DNA from: Pedobacter sp. Leaf216
Lineage (GTDB): Bacteria > Bacteroidota > Bacteroidia > Sphingobacteriales > Sphingobacteriaceae
Assembly (NCBI RefSeq): GCF_001421515.1
Contig: NZ_LMKM01000006.1
Span: 62,001-126,000 of the forward strand
DNA length: 64,000 bases
Direction: 5' to 3'
Position numbers and translations under genes: made by a program. The notes beneath the pieces are model-generated. The model saw nothing but the letters and a program-made list of their open reading frames with translations, made no database searches and was not told the origin of the DNA. Positions 27,704 to 36,219 of the stretch are shown here, piece after piece (position 1 is the stretch's first letter; each line of letters begins with the position of its first letter).

Positions 27704-28039
27704 ATGGACATTAAAAAATTTGTAAATGAATGGATTGCTGTGAGCAATGCATACGATATAGAAAATTATTTAAATACTTACCATAGTGATGCGGTACTTG
27801 ATGATCCGACAGCAGGATCAGACTTCAAAGGACACGCCGGAATAAGGGCATACTTTGAAGAATATTTTATTGGATATCAGACACAGACCTATTTAAAGAA
27901 TATTAAGATAATATCTGAAAAGGAAGTCCATCTTGACTTGGATTTTACCGGCACCTTTTCCACTCGAAAGTTGAAGGGAACCTTTGATTTAGTTTTTAAA
28001 GGAGAGAAGATAATATTCGCGAGGGCAGAGTTGGTTTAA
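27704..28039 (+). CDS. NTF2/SnoaL-like domain protein
   Basis: A 111-residue cytoplasmic protein with the cone-shaped NTF2 fold signature: N-terminal helix MDIKKFVNEWIAVSNAYDIENYLNTYHSDAVLDDPTAG, then DFKGHAGIRAYFEEYF and a beta-rich end. Many relatives are small ketosteroid-isomerase-like enzymes or polyketide cyclases, but no catalytic Asp can be firmly assigned. It is divergent from the SDR at 26602 and has its own AraC-like promoter (27622-27681). Confidence 0.8.
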   Translation: MDIKKFVNEWIAVSNAYDIENYLNTYHSDAVLDDPTAGSDFKGHAGIRAYFEEYFIGYQTQTYLKNIKIISEKEVHLDLDFTGTFSTRKLKGTFDLVFKGEKIIFARAELV

Positions 28040-28181
28040 CATTACGATAGTGATTGGAAAAACCAAATATGGTTTTACTCCTCATCTATTAACTAACAAA
28101 TGAATAATTTAAAGCAACATTCAGAATTAGTCCTTATCATTCGAGGTCCAATTCCCAGTTCAGTCGACGAGAACAGTTGGC

Positions 28182-28213
28182 CAAAAAAAAAGCGGGTAGC
28201 CTAGCCCCCCGCT
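28182..28213 (-). terminator. Rho-independent terminator of SDR 28239-29099
   Basis: On the minus strand AGCGGG and CCCGCT flank a short G/C-rich loop and are followed by nine T. Confidence 0.85.
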
Positions 28214-28238
28214 CTATCACCCTCACAAATTCCCTGCC

Positions 28239-29099
28239 TTATGCATTTGCCAACTTCACATCTTCGTGGTCAGTACCGGTCACAACGGCATGCCAGTCCT
28301 GAATATCTTTTTCCATTGCCGCAGTTTTATCACGGTAGGTTTGAAGGGTATCATTCCCTAAAAGCAAATGTACAGGTGGATTTTCAGCGGCCGCAAGCTG
28401 AAGGAACGCCTCCGCTAATTTTTTAGGATCTCCCGGTTGATTATGGTTTGCCTGGGTAGCGAAATCTCGCATGGCACCAACGGTTTCTGCATAATCCTCG
28501 ATAATATTTTCAGTACGTGAAAGAGAGGATTCATCTAAAAAGTTTGTACGGAAGAATCCTGGCGCAACAACTGTTGCATGGATGCCAAGCGGTTTGACTT
28601 CCTGGGCAAGTGATTCTGTAATTCCCTCGATTGCAAACTTAGTTGAGCCATAGATACCCCAGCCCACGTAACCAAACAGTCCACCTACTGAAGAAACGTT
28701 GATGATGTGTCCTGAACGTTTTTCACGCATGTAAGGAAGAACTGCCCGGATCAGATTTAGGGTACCAAACACATTTGCTTCATAATTGGCCTTACTTTCT
28801 TCATCGGTTGCCTCTTCAACTGCAGCCAATATGCCATATCCTGCATTGTTTACCAACACATCTATGTTACCGAATCTTTCAGTTGCCTGCTTAGCCACAG
28901 ATTTTGCCTGATCCTGATTAGTTACATCCAGGGTAACGACCAAAAGATTTTCATGGGCATTAAACTGTTGAAACAATACTTCCGGTTTTGATCGTACTGT
29001 TGCCACTACTTTATCACCTGCTGCCAATACTGCTTTTGTTATTTCATTACCGAATCCTCTCGAGGCGCCGGTGATGATCCATGTTTTTTGAGTTTTCAT
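28239..29099 (-). CDS. short-chain dehydrogenase/reductase
   Basis: A 286-residue SDR with TGASRGFG, NNAGYGILAAVEE, NVSSVGG and YGSTK, all required residues present. It is strikingly close to the SDR at 36220-37056 along its whole length, including the C-terminal FFRTNFLDESSLSR and NQPGDPKKLAEAF stretches, so the two arose by duplication. The related SDRs at 19737 and 26602 are more distant. It is monocistronic, with copy I upstream (19 nt between the -7 element and the start) and a strong terminator, and divergent from the MFS gene at 29294. Confidence 0.93.
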   Translation of the reverse strand: MKTQKTWIITGASRGFGNEITKAVLAAGDKVVATVRSKPEVLFQQFNAHENLLVVTLDVTNQDQAKSVAKQATERFGNIDVLVNNAGYGILAAVEEATDEESKANYEANVFGTLNLIRAVLPYMREKRSGHIINVSSVGGLFGYVGWGIYGSTKFAIEGITESLAQEVKPLGIHATVVAPGFFRTNFLDESSLSRTENIIEDYAETVGAMRDFATQANHNQPGDPKKLAEAFLQLAAAENPPVHLLLGNDTLQTYRDKTAAMEKDIQDWHAVVTGTDHEDVKLANA

Positions 29100-29118
29100 A
29101 TTCTTTTTTTTGATGATT

Positions 29119-29183
29119 CAAAGTTGCTCACATTTGATGGGGCAGGTTATAGTAAATTCAAAGATTACATTATGAACTTCAAA
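29119..29183 (-). promoter_or_regulatory. AraC-type regulon promoter element, copy I
   Basis: Minus strand: box 1 TTTGAAGTTCATAA (29183-29170), box 2 TTTGAATTTACTAT (29162-29149), and a TTTG -7 element at 29122-29119. Spacing is 21 bp and 36 nt. Both boxes are preceded by AATC, so the direct repeat is visible by eye. Confidence 0.8.
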
Positions 29184-29293
29184 GATTCCTCTCCCAAAGC
29201 CTCTAAATGAGGTTTTCAATGAGTAATTTCACTTTCTGATTGATTTTCGGAGCTTTTCACATCGGATTAATTATCACTTTTTATATAACGGAT

Positions 29294-30505
29294 ATGTTAA
29301 AAAAACAGAACGAGCGGCTGGCCACCTGGCTGGCATTTGCTTTAATTCCTTTACCAGGTTTTGCAACCGATATTTATATTCCTTCACTTCCTAACATGGG
29401 ACGGGATTTACATACAGGGAGTTTGGAAGTTCAACTAACGCTGACACTATTTTTAGTGAGTTACGGGTTATCCCAAATTTTCATTGGAAGCATTCTCGAC
29501 AGTTATGGGAGATATAAGTTTTCGACCTGGGCAATAGTGTTCTTTACGCTGGCAAGCTTGTGCATTGCGTTAACGGATAACATTTATCTTATTTACGTGA
29601 TGCGGGTCATTCATGGCATTACCGTTGCTATTATAGTCGTTGCAAAGCGGGCTTTTTTTGTTGACAGGTTTGAAGGAACACGCTTAAAAAACTACCTGAG
29701 CCTGTTTACCATCATCTGGTCTGCGGGGCCCATCCTCGCCCCATTTCTAGGCGGATATCTGGAAAGTTTGTTTGGATGGTATGCTAACTTCTATTTTTTG
29801 GCCGTTTATGGCGCTATTTTCTGTGTCCTGGAGCTGATGTATAGTGGGGAGACCTTAAAAATTGCTGCCGGTTTTCAGCTTAGAAGAGTGGTGAAGGTTT
29901 ATGTTGAAATGTTAAAGACCACTGATTTTACCTTGGGGGTACTGATGCTTTGCTTTGCATATGCAATGGTGATGATCTACAATATGACCGGACCATACAT
30001 CATTGAACATCATTTGGGCCTAAGTCCGACCACTGCCGGTAATGCTTCCTTTATATTGGGAATGGCCTGGATGCTCGGCGGTTTTATTGGTAAGGCTACT
30101 ATTGGAAAACCTTTTTACAAAAAACTCCTGCTAAACGGAGGTTTACAGGTTTTCTTTGCCGTGCTAATGATTATCAGTGTGGGTTATGTCTCCAATCTTT
30201 ATTCACTTGTTTTCTTTGCTTTTATCCTTCATGTTGGCGCAGGTTTTACCTACAATAATTACTTCACCTATTGCCTGAGTAGATTCCCAAAAAATGCAGG
30301 CATTGCGGGTGGACTTACTGGTGGTTCAGTTTATATTATTCTTTCCGTTTTTACGTATGGTATCATTGCCCATATTCCTGCGAAGGACGAGGCAAATTTA
30401 AGTTACAGTTACCTGATTTTAATTCTTCCATCATTTCTGCTGATGTGGTATATATACAATAGGCAGCGGAGGCAGTTGATATCCAAGGATATGCAGCAAG
30501 TCTGA
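29294..30505 (+). CDS. MFS transporter, Bcr/CflA-like drug exporter
   Basis: About 403 residues from the ATG at 29294 (MLKKQNERLATWLAF); the reading frame is open further upstream only through a TTG. Twelve hydrophobic segments are visible, with PGFATDIYIPSLPNMGRDL in the first loop and GQLxGxLxDxxGR-like SQIFIGSILDSYGRYK after helix 2, typical of the Bcr/CflA branch of DHA1. It would be a proton-driven exporter of drugs or small metabolites. It is divergent from the SDR at 28239, so both may respond to the same regulator, but the element in the gap points to the SDR. Confidence 0.87.
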   Translation: MLKKQNERLATWLAFALIPLPGFATDIYIPSLPNMGRDLHTGSLEVQLTLTLFLVSYGLSQIFIGSILDSYGRYKFSTWAIVFFTLASLCIALTDNIYLIYVMRVIHGITVAIIVVAKRAFFVDRFEGTRLKNYLSLFTIIWSAGPILAPFLGGYLESLFGWYANFYFLAVYGAIFCVLELMYSGETLKIAAGFQLRRVVKVYVEMLKTTDFTLGVLMLCFAYAMVMIYNMTGPYIIEHHLGLSPTTAGNASFILGMAWMLGGFIGKATIGKPFYKKLLLNGGLQVFFAVLMIISVGYVSNLYSLVFFAFILHVGAGFTYNNYFTYCLSRFPKNAGIAGGLTGGSVYIILSVFTYGIIAHIPAKDEANLSYSYLILILPSFLLMWYIYNRQRRQLISKDMQQV

Positions 30506-30521
30506 AGTATGAGGTACTATC

Positions 30522-30585
30522 TTTGAAATTCATAATGATTCCTGCGATTTTACTAATACTGAGGGTGTAGAGTTTAAGAAATTTG
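30522..30585 (+). promoter_or_regulatory. AraC-type regulon promoter element, copy J
   Basis: Plus strand: box 1 TTTGAAATTCATAA (30522-30535, exact consensus), box 2 TGCGATTTTACTAA (30543-30556), and a TTTG -7 element at 30582-30585. Spacing is 21 bp and 35 nt. A 72-nt leader separates it from the VOC gene. Confidence 0.75.
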
Positions 30586-30657
30586 TACTAACAATAATAA
30601 AAAGCCACATCATGGCGGTTAGCAAAATAAATTATTAAACTTTTAAAACTTAAGATT

Positions 30658-31197
30658 ATGAAAACGAACATCAAATTATTCCTTATTGCCTATGCACTAA
30701 TTTTAATGTCCGCAATGAGCCTGTTTGCACAGGATTCAAAAACAGGATTTGTAATGCCTGCCTTAAAACCACAAAGCCCGCTGGCAGGTATGCATGGGAA
30801 CCATGTCGGTATACGGGTGCCGGAATACGAGGCGGCAGTGAAGTGGTACACTGAAAAGCTGGATTTCCGTATTATTCACGAGTGGCCATATGCGGATGAG
30901 AAATTGGCTTATCTGGCGCCGGCAAACAACAATGACTTCTGGATAGAGATCCTTGCGGAAGGAAAACTTAAAAACAAAGTTAAATATGATGACTTAGGTA
31001 AAAGCCTGGAAGATGGAGGATATCACCATCTTTGCCTGCATGTTAATGATCTGGACCAAACGTTGAAGGAACTTAAAAAACGTGGCGTAAGCATTGTTGG
31101 TGAACCATTCTACCTGGAAGCGATCACCAGAAAACTTGCTTTCTTCCAAGACCCTTGGGGAAATATGATCGAGCTTGCCGAAGTGGTAAAGAAATAA
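30658..31197 (+). CDS. exported glyoxalase-fold (VOC) protein
   Basis: A 179-residue protein with a signal peptide ending at LFAQ, then one complete VOC (glyoxalase/bleomycin-resistance/dioxygenase) domain: GNHVGIRVPEYEAAVKWYTEKLDF, a DFWIEILAEG strand, GGYHHLCLHVNDLD and DPWGNMIELAE. The two His and two Glu that usually coordinate the metal can all be found (NHVGI, IEIL, HHLCL, IELAE). Export is uncommon in this family. It forms a two-gene unit with the SnoaL-like protein 24 nt downstream, led by copy J and closed by a strong terminator. Confidence 0.88.
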   Translation: MKTNIKLFLIAYALILMSAMSLFAQDSKTGFVMPALKPQSPLAGMHGNHVGIRVPEYEAAVKWYTEKLDFRIIHEWPYADEKLAYLAPANNNDFWIEILAEGKLKNKVKYDDLGKSLEDGGYHHLCLHVNDLDQTLKELKKRGVSIVGEPFYLEAITRKLAFFQDPWGNMIELAEVVKK

Positions 31198-31221
31198 CCG
31201 TCACAATTTAAATTAAAAACT

Positions 31222-31740
31222 ATGGAAACCCAAAGCGAAAAAAAGTTGAATTATATCTACAGGATATTTTTGATCAGCATCATTTTAGGTGTTTTATTTA
31301 ATATAAGCAACGTTATGGCACAAACTAGTATAGAAACGACACAAGCGAATAAAGAAGCCATCCGGTCAGGATTTGCGGGATGGACGGCAGGTACCGGTAA
31401 TTTCTTTGATCTCCTTCATGATGATATGGTATGGACGATTACGGGCAGCACGCCTTATTCTAAAACCTACAAAAACAAAAAACAATTTATCGATGAGGTC
31501 ATCGATCCGTTAAACCGTAGGTTTTCAAAAAAAATAGTCCCTACTGTGCATGCGATTTATGGGGATGGCGATGTGGTTATTGCTTACTGGGACGGGGTCG
31601 CTACCGCAAAAGATGGCAAAGGATATAAAAGCGCCTATGCCTGGTTCATGCAGATGAAGGAAGGCAAGATTATTCACGTTACAGCGTTTCTGGATGGAAT
31701 TGAATTCGGAGACATTATGAAAAGGTTGCCCGGACATTAG
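31222..31740 (+). CDS. exported SnoaL/NTF2-like protein
   Basis: A 172-residue protein with an N-terminal hydrophobic helix and signal-peptidase-like site near NVMAQT, followed by a SnoaL-like cone fold: KEAIRSGFAGWTAGTGNFFDLLHDDMVWTITGSTPYSKTYKNKKQFIDEVIDPL, then VIAYWDGVATAKDGKGYKSAYAWFMQMKEGKIIHVTAFLDG. Relatives include limonene-epoxide hydrolase-like and ester-sugar proteins; the function is unassigned. It lies in an operon with the VOC protein, and both are predicted to act outside the cytoplasm. Confidence 0.85.
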   Translation: METQSEKKLNYIYRIFLISIILGVLFNISNVMAQTSIETTQANKEAIRSGFAGWTAGTGNFFDLLHDDMVWTITGSTPYSKTYKNKKQFIDEVIDPLNRRFSKKIVPTVHAIYGDGDVVIAYWDGVATAKDGKGYKSAYAWFMQMKEGKIIHVTAFLDGIEFGDIMKRLPGH

Positions 31741-31767
31741 TAATCATTAATTAACAGGCATGTTAAG

Positions 31768-31803
31768 AGAGTGAAGTACAAATGTACTTCACTCTTTTTT
31801 TTT
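31768..31803 (+). terminator. Rho-independent terminator of the VOC-SnoaL unit
   Basis: GAGTGAAGTAC and GTACTTCACTC form an 11-bp perfect stem with an AAAT loop, followed by nine T. Confidence 0.93.
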
Positions 31804-31811
31804 GGATTTGA

Positions 31812-31858
31812 TATTGCAAAAATCATGGATTTCCTTCAAATCCATGATTTTTGCAATA
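31812..31858. repeat. perfect 21-bp inverted repeat with 5-nt loop
   Basis: The left arm 31812-31832 and the right arm 31838-31858 are perfect reverse complements, with CCTTC between them. It lies directly after the terminator at 31768-31803 and about 46 nt before the probable -7 element (CACCTTTG, TTTG at 31904) of the degenerate-SDR/AraC unit. No T-run follows, so it does not look like a second terminator. It could be an operator or a structured transcript. Confidence 0.85.
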
Positions 31859-31928
31859 CATACAATGGAATGTGTAATTCCTCTGCCTGCATTTATCCAC
31901 ACCTTTGAATTAACAAATTCATATTGGT

Positions 31929-32627
31929 ATGCAGACATTAATTCACAAAACAGCGCTGGTTATAAACGCCGGCGATCCGGTCGGTAAAGTGGTTGCTGAA
32001 CGGCTGGGTGCGCTGGGCGCACAAGTTCTTCTTCACCATGAGGCTACGGGCTGCGAAATCAGCCAAACATTGAGTACGATTAGAGCTATGGGCAGCCGGG
32101 CAGTGGAGATAAAACACGATCTAAAATCATTGGTAAAGATTAGGGATTTTTTCGGTACCCTTACCATTGCACATCCGGTAATTGATATTCTGATCATTAA
32201 CGGGGCAATTAGTGATGAAGCAGATCCGAAAGATTCAGATCGCAAAAATCTTCTTGAGCTTTTCAGCAATGCGGCCGCATTGATTAACGAGCGTGGACAC
32301 ATCATCTACCTAAGTCCAATAATCCGGCAAATACTGCAAGCCGGAACCCCAAGCGAATTTTCACAGGATCTTCGAGATGCGATTCTGACGCACTCCAGAT
32401 CTATAGGGGAAAAAGAGGCGGTATTCAATACCATTATACCTTACGGGTTAAATCAGGATATCTTTCAACTCGACCAGCAAACCGGTTCTGAGCACATACA
32501 CTTTTCAGTTCAAAAAACCTTACTTAAAAGATATACCGAACTGGATGATCTGGCAAACCTGACTGAATTCCTGTCCAGTGATTTAAGTGCAGTAATAAGC
32601 GGACAGTATTTTTTTACAAACATATAA
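31929..32627 (+). CDS. degenerate SDR-fold protein, probable sensor or partner of AraC
   Basis: A 232-residue protein with SDR-like topology: VINAGDPVGKVVAERLGALGAQVLLH at the cofactor end, ILIINGAISDEA where NNAG is expected, and an SDR-like C-terminal end (ANLTEFLSSDLSAVISGQYFFTN). The Ser-Tyr-x-x-x-Lys catalytic set is missing: the segment after YLSPII has no YxxxK. It probably binds a dinucleotide or substrate without turning it over. It is 11 nt upstream of the type II AraC gene in the same orientation, which hints at a regulatory role similar to NmrA-like redox sensors (inference). Confidence 0.75.
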   Translation: MQTLIHKTALVINAGDPVGKVVAERLGALGAQVLLHHEATGCEISQTLSTIRAMGSRAVEIKHDLKSLVKIRDFFGTLTIAHPVIDILIINGAISDEADPKDSDRKNLLELFSNAAALINERGHIIYLSPIIRQILQAGTPSEFSQDLRDAILTHSRSIGEKEAVFNTIIPYGLNQDIFQLDQQTGSEHIHFSVQKTLLKRYTELDDLANLTEFLSSDLSAVISGQYFFTNI

Positions 32628-32638
32628 AACCTAAGACC

Positions 32639-33565
32639 ATGGAAACCAAAATAACCAAATTGCTGAATTTTAATAAAGTGCATGACTTTTATACAGAACT
32701 GGGATTATCACCTGAGCAGTTAAGAGCAGACAGCGAATTCAGCATCTATAATCTCAAATCCTTTCCATTACACTCCTTGAAAAGGTCACCGATATATAGA
32801 GCAAACTTTTTTTCTTTTGTGTTCGCAAAGCAGGCCCTGGGAAAATGCTATTGCGACGGGAATTCATTTGATGTTGTTCCGGGAACTGTATATTTCAACA
32901 ATCCGGGATATATCAGACAATTCAGCCTGGATTATGTAGAAAGCCTGCACTATCTGACCTTGAGTGAGGGATTCTTAAAAGAGAATGTTCATCCCGAAGT
33001 TTTCGATGAATTTCCTTTTCTACTTTGTGAATCCTTAAATCCAAAGGTTTTAAGTCAGGCCCAGTTCAGTGAGCTTGAACATTTATACCTGCAGATACAA
33101 AGTGCCTATGCGTCCAGCTCTCCATATAAAAACAAACTGATCGGACACCTGATGGTTGCGGTTCTTTTAAAGATAAAAGAATTCTGGTGGCAGGGACCTG
33201 CCACCGAGATGCAGTTGACCAGGGCATCCGAAATTACAAATAAGTTCAAGATCATGCTTGAAAAACATTACCGTGAATTGAGTAAAGGCATGCATGAGCG
33301 GGCAAACCGGGTTCAGGATTATGCTGATGAGCTATGTCTGCACCCCAATTATTTAAATAACATTGTGAAAAGCCAGACCGGCAAATCAGTTGGTTGCTGG
33401 ATTGCGGAGAAAACGATTAGCGAGGCGAAATCGTTGCTAAGAAATTCCACTATTCCCTTGAAAGAAATTTCCTACAGACTGGGTTTTATGGAACCTCAGA
33501 ACTTTAGCACTTATTTCAAAAAGCATACACAAAGTACCCCGCTTATATACCGCCAAAGCATGTAG
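32639..33565 (+). CDS. AraC family transcriptional regulator (type II)
   Basis: A 308-residue regulator, the close relative of the gene at 17589-18512 in both halves. Shared features are an N-terminal region with FxFVFxKxA and a PGTVYFNNPGYIRQFSLDYVESLHYLTLSEGFLKENV block, and helix-turn-helix helices around DYADELCLHPNYLNNIVKSQTGKSV and SYRLGFMEPQNFSTYFKKHT. It is co-transcribed with the non-catalytic SDR gene. The 21-bp inverted repeat upstream of this unit may be its own operator. Confidence 0.92.
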   Translation: METKITKLLNFNKVHDFYTELGLSPEQLRADSEFSIYNLKSFPLHSLKRSPIYRANFFSFVFAKQALGKCYCDGNSFDVVPGTVYFNNPGYIRQFSLDYVESLHYLTLSEGFLKENVHPEVFDEFPFLLCESLNPKVLSQAQFSELEHLYLQIQSAYASSSPYKNKLIGHLMVAVLLKIKEFWWQGPATEMQLTRASEITNKFKIMLEKHYRELSKGMHERANRVQDYADELCLHPNYLNNIVKSQTGKSVGCWIAEKTISEAKSLLRNSTIPLKEISYRLGFMEPQNFSTYFKKHTQSTPLIYRQSM

Positions 33566-33586
33566 TGCTGATGCTGCTTAACATTC

Positions 33587-33619
33587 AAATGCGTTTCTTA
33601 AAAGAGACGCATTTTTTAT
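33587..33619 (+). terminator. Rho-independent terminator after AraC 32639-33565
   Basis: AAATGCGTTTC and GAGACGCATTT form an 11-bp stem (one G-T pair) with a 6-nt loop, then a T-rich tail. Confidence 0.9.
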
Positions 33620-33681
33620 TTAGGAATTGATGCCTTGACTGGCCATAAATATGATTCTAATGCCGATAAAGCCATCAAATC

Positions 33682-33746
33682 TTTGAAATTAATAACATAA
33701 CCTTTGAAATTGGTACAGATCAGGGCACCATTTCTTGTGACCTTTG
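33682..33746 (+). promoter_or_regulatory. AraC-type regulon promoter element, copy K
   Basis: Plus strand: box 1 TTTGAAATTAATAA (33682-33695), box 2 TTTGAAATTGGTAC (33703-33716), and a TTTG -7 element at 33743-33746. Spacing is 21 bp and 36 nt. It heads the HbpS-SDR unit. Confidence 0.8.
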
Positions 33747-33780
33747 GTATATCAAAACGAAAACAAAAAACTTAAATAAA

Positions 33781-34173
33781 ATGGAAATCAATCACACACA
33801 AACTTTCAAAGCCCTGACTCAGGCTATTGACAAGGCAAATGAAATCGGCGTGAATGCCAACATTACAATACTGGATACAGCAGGACATCAAAAATTATTT
33901 TTCAGAATGGATGATGCATTTCTGGGCTCGATCGATATCTCGGCGGGCAAAGCTAAAACGGCTATGTTATTCAGAATGAATTCTGAGCAGGTTGGCCAAT
34001 TTTTAGCTCCTGAGATGGGCACTTATGGAATGCTTCAAACCAGTGGCGGGCTTGTAGGATTTAAGGGTGGTATGCCGGTAAAAGCCGAAGGGAATATTGT
34101 CGCATACATTGGCGTATCAGGAGGAAGTCCGGATCAGGATTTCGAGATTGCAACTGCAGGCAGCATCATTTAA
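33781..34173 (+). CDS. HbpS/GlcG family haem-binding-like protein
   Basis: A 130-residue protein with the GlcG/HbpS fold: TQAIDKANEIGVNANITILDTAGHQKLFFRMDDAFLGSIDISAGKAKTAMLF, followed by the glycine-rich LQTSGGLVGFKGGMPVK and IAYIGVSGGSPDQDFEIA. Members of PF03928 bind haem or small ligands and often accompany oxidoreductases. No signal peptide is seen. The SDR at 34221 starts 47 nt downstream in the same direction, forming a unit under copy K. Confidence 0.9.
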   Translation: MEINHTQTFKALTQAIDKANEIGVNANITILDTAGHQKLFFRMDDAFLGSIDISAGKAKTAMLFRMNSEQVGQFLAPEMGTYGMLQTSGGLVGFKGGMPVKAEGNIVAYIGVSGGSPDQDFEIATAGSII

Positions 34174-34220
34174 CAAATCAAAAAATCATAAATCACATAT
34201 AAACTTAAATTTTTAAAATC

Positions 34221-35033
34221 ATGTCAAACACAAAAACAATTTTGATTACCGGAGCAGGCTCTGGTTTCGGAGAAGGCGTAGCCATAGGATTAGCTAAATT
34301 GGGCCACAAAGTAATCGCAGGCGTGCAAATTTCACCACAAGTAACCCCATTACGCGAAAAAGCAATTGACCTGGGTTTACAGGATAATTTAAGGGTTGAG
34401 AAACTGGATATCCTTGATGAATACGATGTTGCTTATGCATTAACTTGGGACATCGACGTATTGTTCAGCAATGCAGGTATTGGTGAAGCGGGTCCGGTAT
34501 TCGAAATTCCTTTGGGCCTGGTTCGCAGGAACTTTGAAACCAACGTATTCGCACCATTAAACCTTGCACAAAAATTTATCAATCAGTTCATCGTTGGCAA
34601 GAAAAAAGGTAAAGTTGTATTCACCTCTTCAATGGGCGGATTGTTCACACCTGCGGGATTCGGTATATATGTTTCCACAAAACATGCGCTTGAGTCTATC
34701 GCTGAGGCTTTACAACAGGAAGTGAAACAGTTCGGCATTCAGATTCAAACCGTGAATCCGGGTCCATACTTAACCGGTTATAATGAGACTATGGCTGAAA
34801 CACCATTCCGCTGGTTAAATGATGAAGTTAACTATACCAAAAAAGCAGAACTTAAAGCTGTCTTTGATGCAATGCTTGGTGTGCCTGAAGGAAGACTGGA
34901 TCCAAACGAAATGATAGATGCGATGATTGAAATTGTACCGTCTGAAACCGGAAAATTCAGAAATGTCGTACCTAAAGCAATCGAGGACATGCTTAAGGAA
35001 AATCAAAAAAATGCATGGGAAGCAACGATATAG
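34221..35033 (+). CDS. short-chain dehydrogenase/reductase
   Basis: A 270-residue SDR with TGAGSGFGEGVA, SNAGIGEAGPV (a variant of NNAG), TSSMGG and the YVSTK active site. It is less like the 19737/26602/28239/36220 subgroup and lacks their PLRLLLG segment. It retains a full catalytic set, so it should be active on an unknown alcohol or carbonyl. It is the second gene of the HbpS-SDR unit and is followed by a terminator. Confidence 0.9.
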   Translation: MSNTKTILITGAGSGFGEGVAIGLAKLGHKVIAGVQISPQVTPLREKAIDLGLQDNLRVEKLDILDEYDVAYALTWDIDVLFSNAGIGEAGPVFEIPLGLVRRNFETNVFAPLNLAQKFINQFIVGKKKGKVVFTSSMGGLFTPAGFGIYVSTKHALESIAEALQQEVKQFGIQIQTVNPGPYLTGYNETMAETPFRWLNDEVNYTKKAELKAVFDAMLGVPEGRLDPNEMIDAMIEIVPSETGKFRNVVPKAIEDMLKENQKNAWEATI

Positions 35034-35049
35034 GTTGTTAAGTAGTAAT

Positions 35050-35078
35050 GGAGGCACCTATCAGGTGTCTCTTTGCTT
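35050..35078 (+). terminator. terminator of the HbpS-SDR unit
   Basis: GAGGCACCT and AGGTGTCTC pair (one G-T pair) around a 3-nt loop, followed by a T-rich stretch. Confidence 0.75.
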
Positions 35079-35137
35079 TTACCCATAAATTACAACAATC
35101 CACCTAATTGACGATTAAGATCTAAAAGCATTGAATT

Positions 35138-36139
35138 ATGAATACCGGAAAATATTACAGTCTTTCTCATTTCATTCCATGGTCAAGAAGGTTTATTTAC
35201 TTCATGATTATTGTCAGCACGATTCCATGCCTGCTTTACTATTTTCTGGACTTTAAGTGGCTTGCAATTCCCTGGGTACCTGTGGCCCTGGTCGGTACGG
35301 CGGCATCTTTCATTGCTGGGTTTCGTAACACCCAAACCTATAACCGGGCCTGGGAGGCGAGACAGATCTGGGGCGGCATTGTAAACTCCAGCCGCAGCTG
35401 GGGTGTAATGGTTACGAGTTTTATTAAATCAAGTGGTGAACAGGAGCAGGAAATCCACAAAAAATTAATCTATAGGCATCTGGGATGGCTGACTGCATTG
35501 AGGTTTCAGTTGCGGGAATCCAGAAGCTGGGAGAATGTTAAAACCAAAAACAGCTACGTTGAGTATTCCAAATATTTCACCGTACCGGAATGGGAGAGCG
35601 AGATAACAAAAGAGCTTAAAGCCTTTTTAGACCCCTCGGAGCTGGATTTCATCCTGACAAAAAGCAACAGGGCAACGCAGCTTATAAAGAAACAATCTGA
35701 GCAGCTTCGGGCGTTAAATCAGGCGGGCAATCTCTCGGGATATGAATACGTAGAACTGGAACGGTTGCTGAAGGATTTGTACGATCTGCAGGGAAGAAGT
35801 GAACGGATTAAGAACTTTCCTTACCCGAGACAGTTCGTGAGCATCAGCTTTTATTTCATATACCTGCTGGCGCTTATGCTACCGCTTGGATTCTTAAGTG
35901 AGTTCTCCAAACTGGGAACGGAGTATATATGGTTGACCATTCCGGCAAGCGTTATTGTTGGATGGATGTTTCTGGTGCTGGAATCTGTAGGTGAGAGTAC
36001 GGAGAATCCATTTGAAGGAAATGCGAATGACACCCCCATTACCAGTATTTCAAGAACGATTGAAATTGATTTAAGAGAAATGATTGGTGAGCAGAACATA
36101 CCTCGGCCACTTACTCCGGTGAATGATATTCTGATGTAG
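35138..36139 (+). CDS. bestrophin-family anion channel protein
   Basis: A 333-residue membrane protein of the bestrophin/UPF0187 family. Evidence includes the first helix (RRFIYFMIIVSTIPCLLYYF), the RNTQTYNRAWEARQIWGGIVNSSRSWG segment typical of bacterial bestrophins, the FPYPRQFVSISFYFIYLLALMLPLG helix and the ENPFEGNANDTPITSISRTIEIDLREMIGE tail with its acidic Ca-clasp-like region. Bacterial homologues form pentameric channels for anions or cations in the inner membrane. Its place in an SDR cluster is not explained by sequence. Confidence 0.92.
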   Translation: MNTGKYYSLSHFIPWSRRFIYFMIIVSTIPCLLYYFLDFKWLAIPWVPVALVGTAASFIAGFRNTQTYNRAWEARQIWGGIVNSSRSWGVMVTSFIKSSGEQEQEIHKKLIYRHLGWLTALRFQLRESRSWENVKTKNSYVEYSKYFTVPEWESEITKELKAFLDPSELDFILTKSNRATQLIKKQSEQLRALNQAGNLSGYEYVELERLLKDLYDLQGRSERIKNFPYPRQFVSISFYFIYLLALMLPLGFLSEFSKLGTEYIWLTIPASVIVGWMFLVLESVGESTENPFEGNANDTPITSISRTIEIDLREMIGEQNIPRPLTPVNDILM

Positions 36140-36219
36140 AATTACAATTCGTTCATCAACAGCATTAAAGGATTTCCGGAGTTTTTTGGAGGGTATTTTA
36201 GATAATAAAAAGAGAAATT

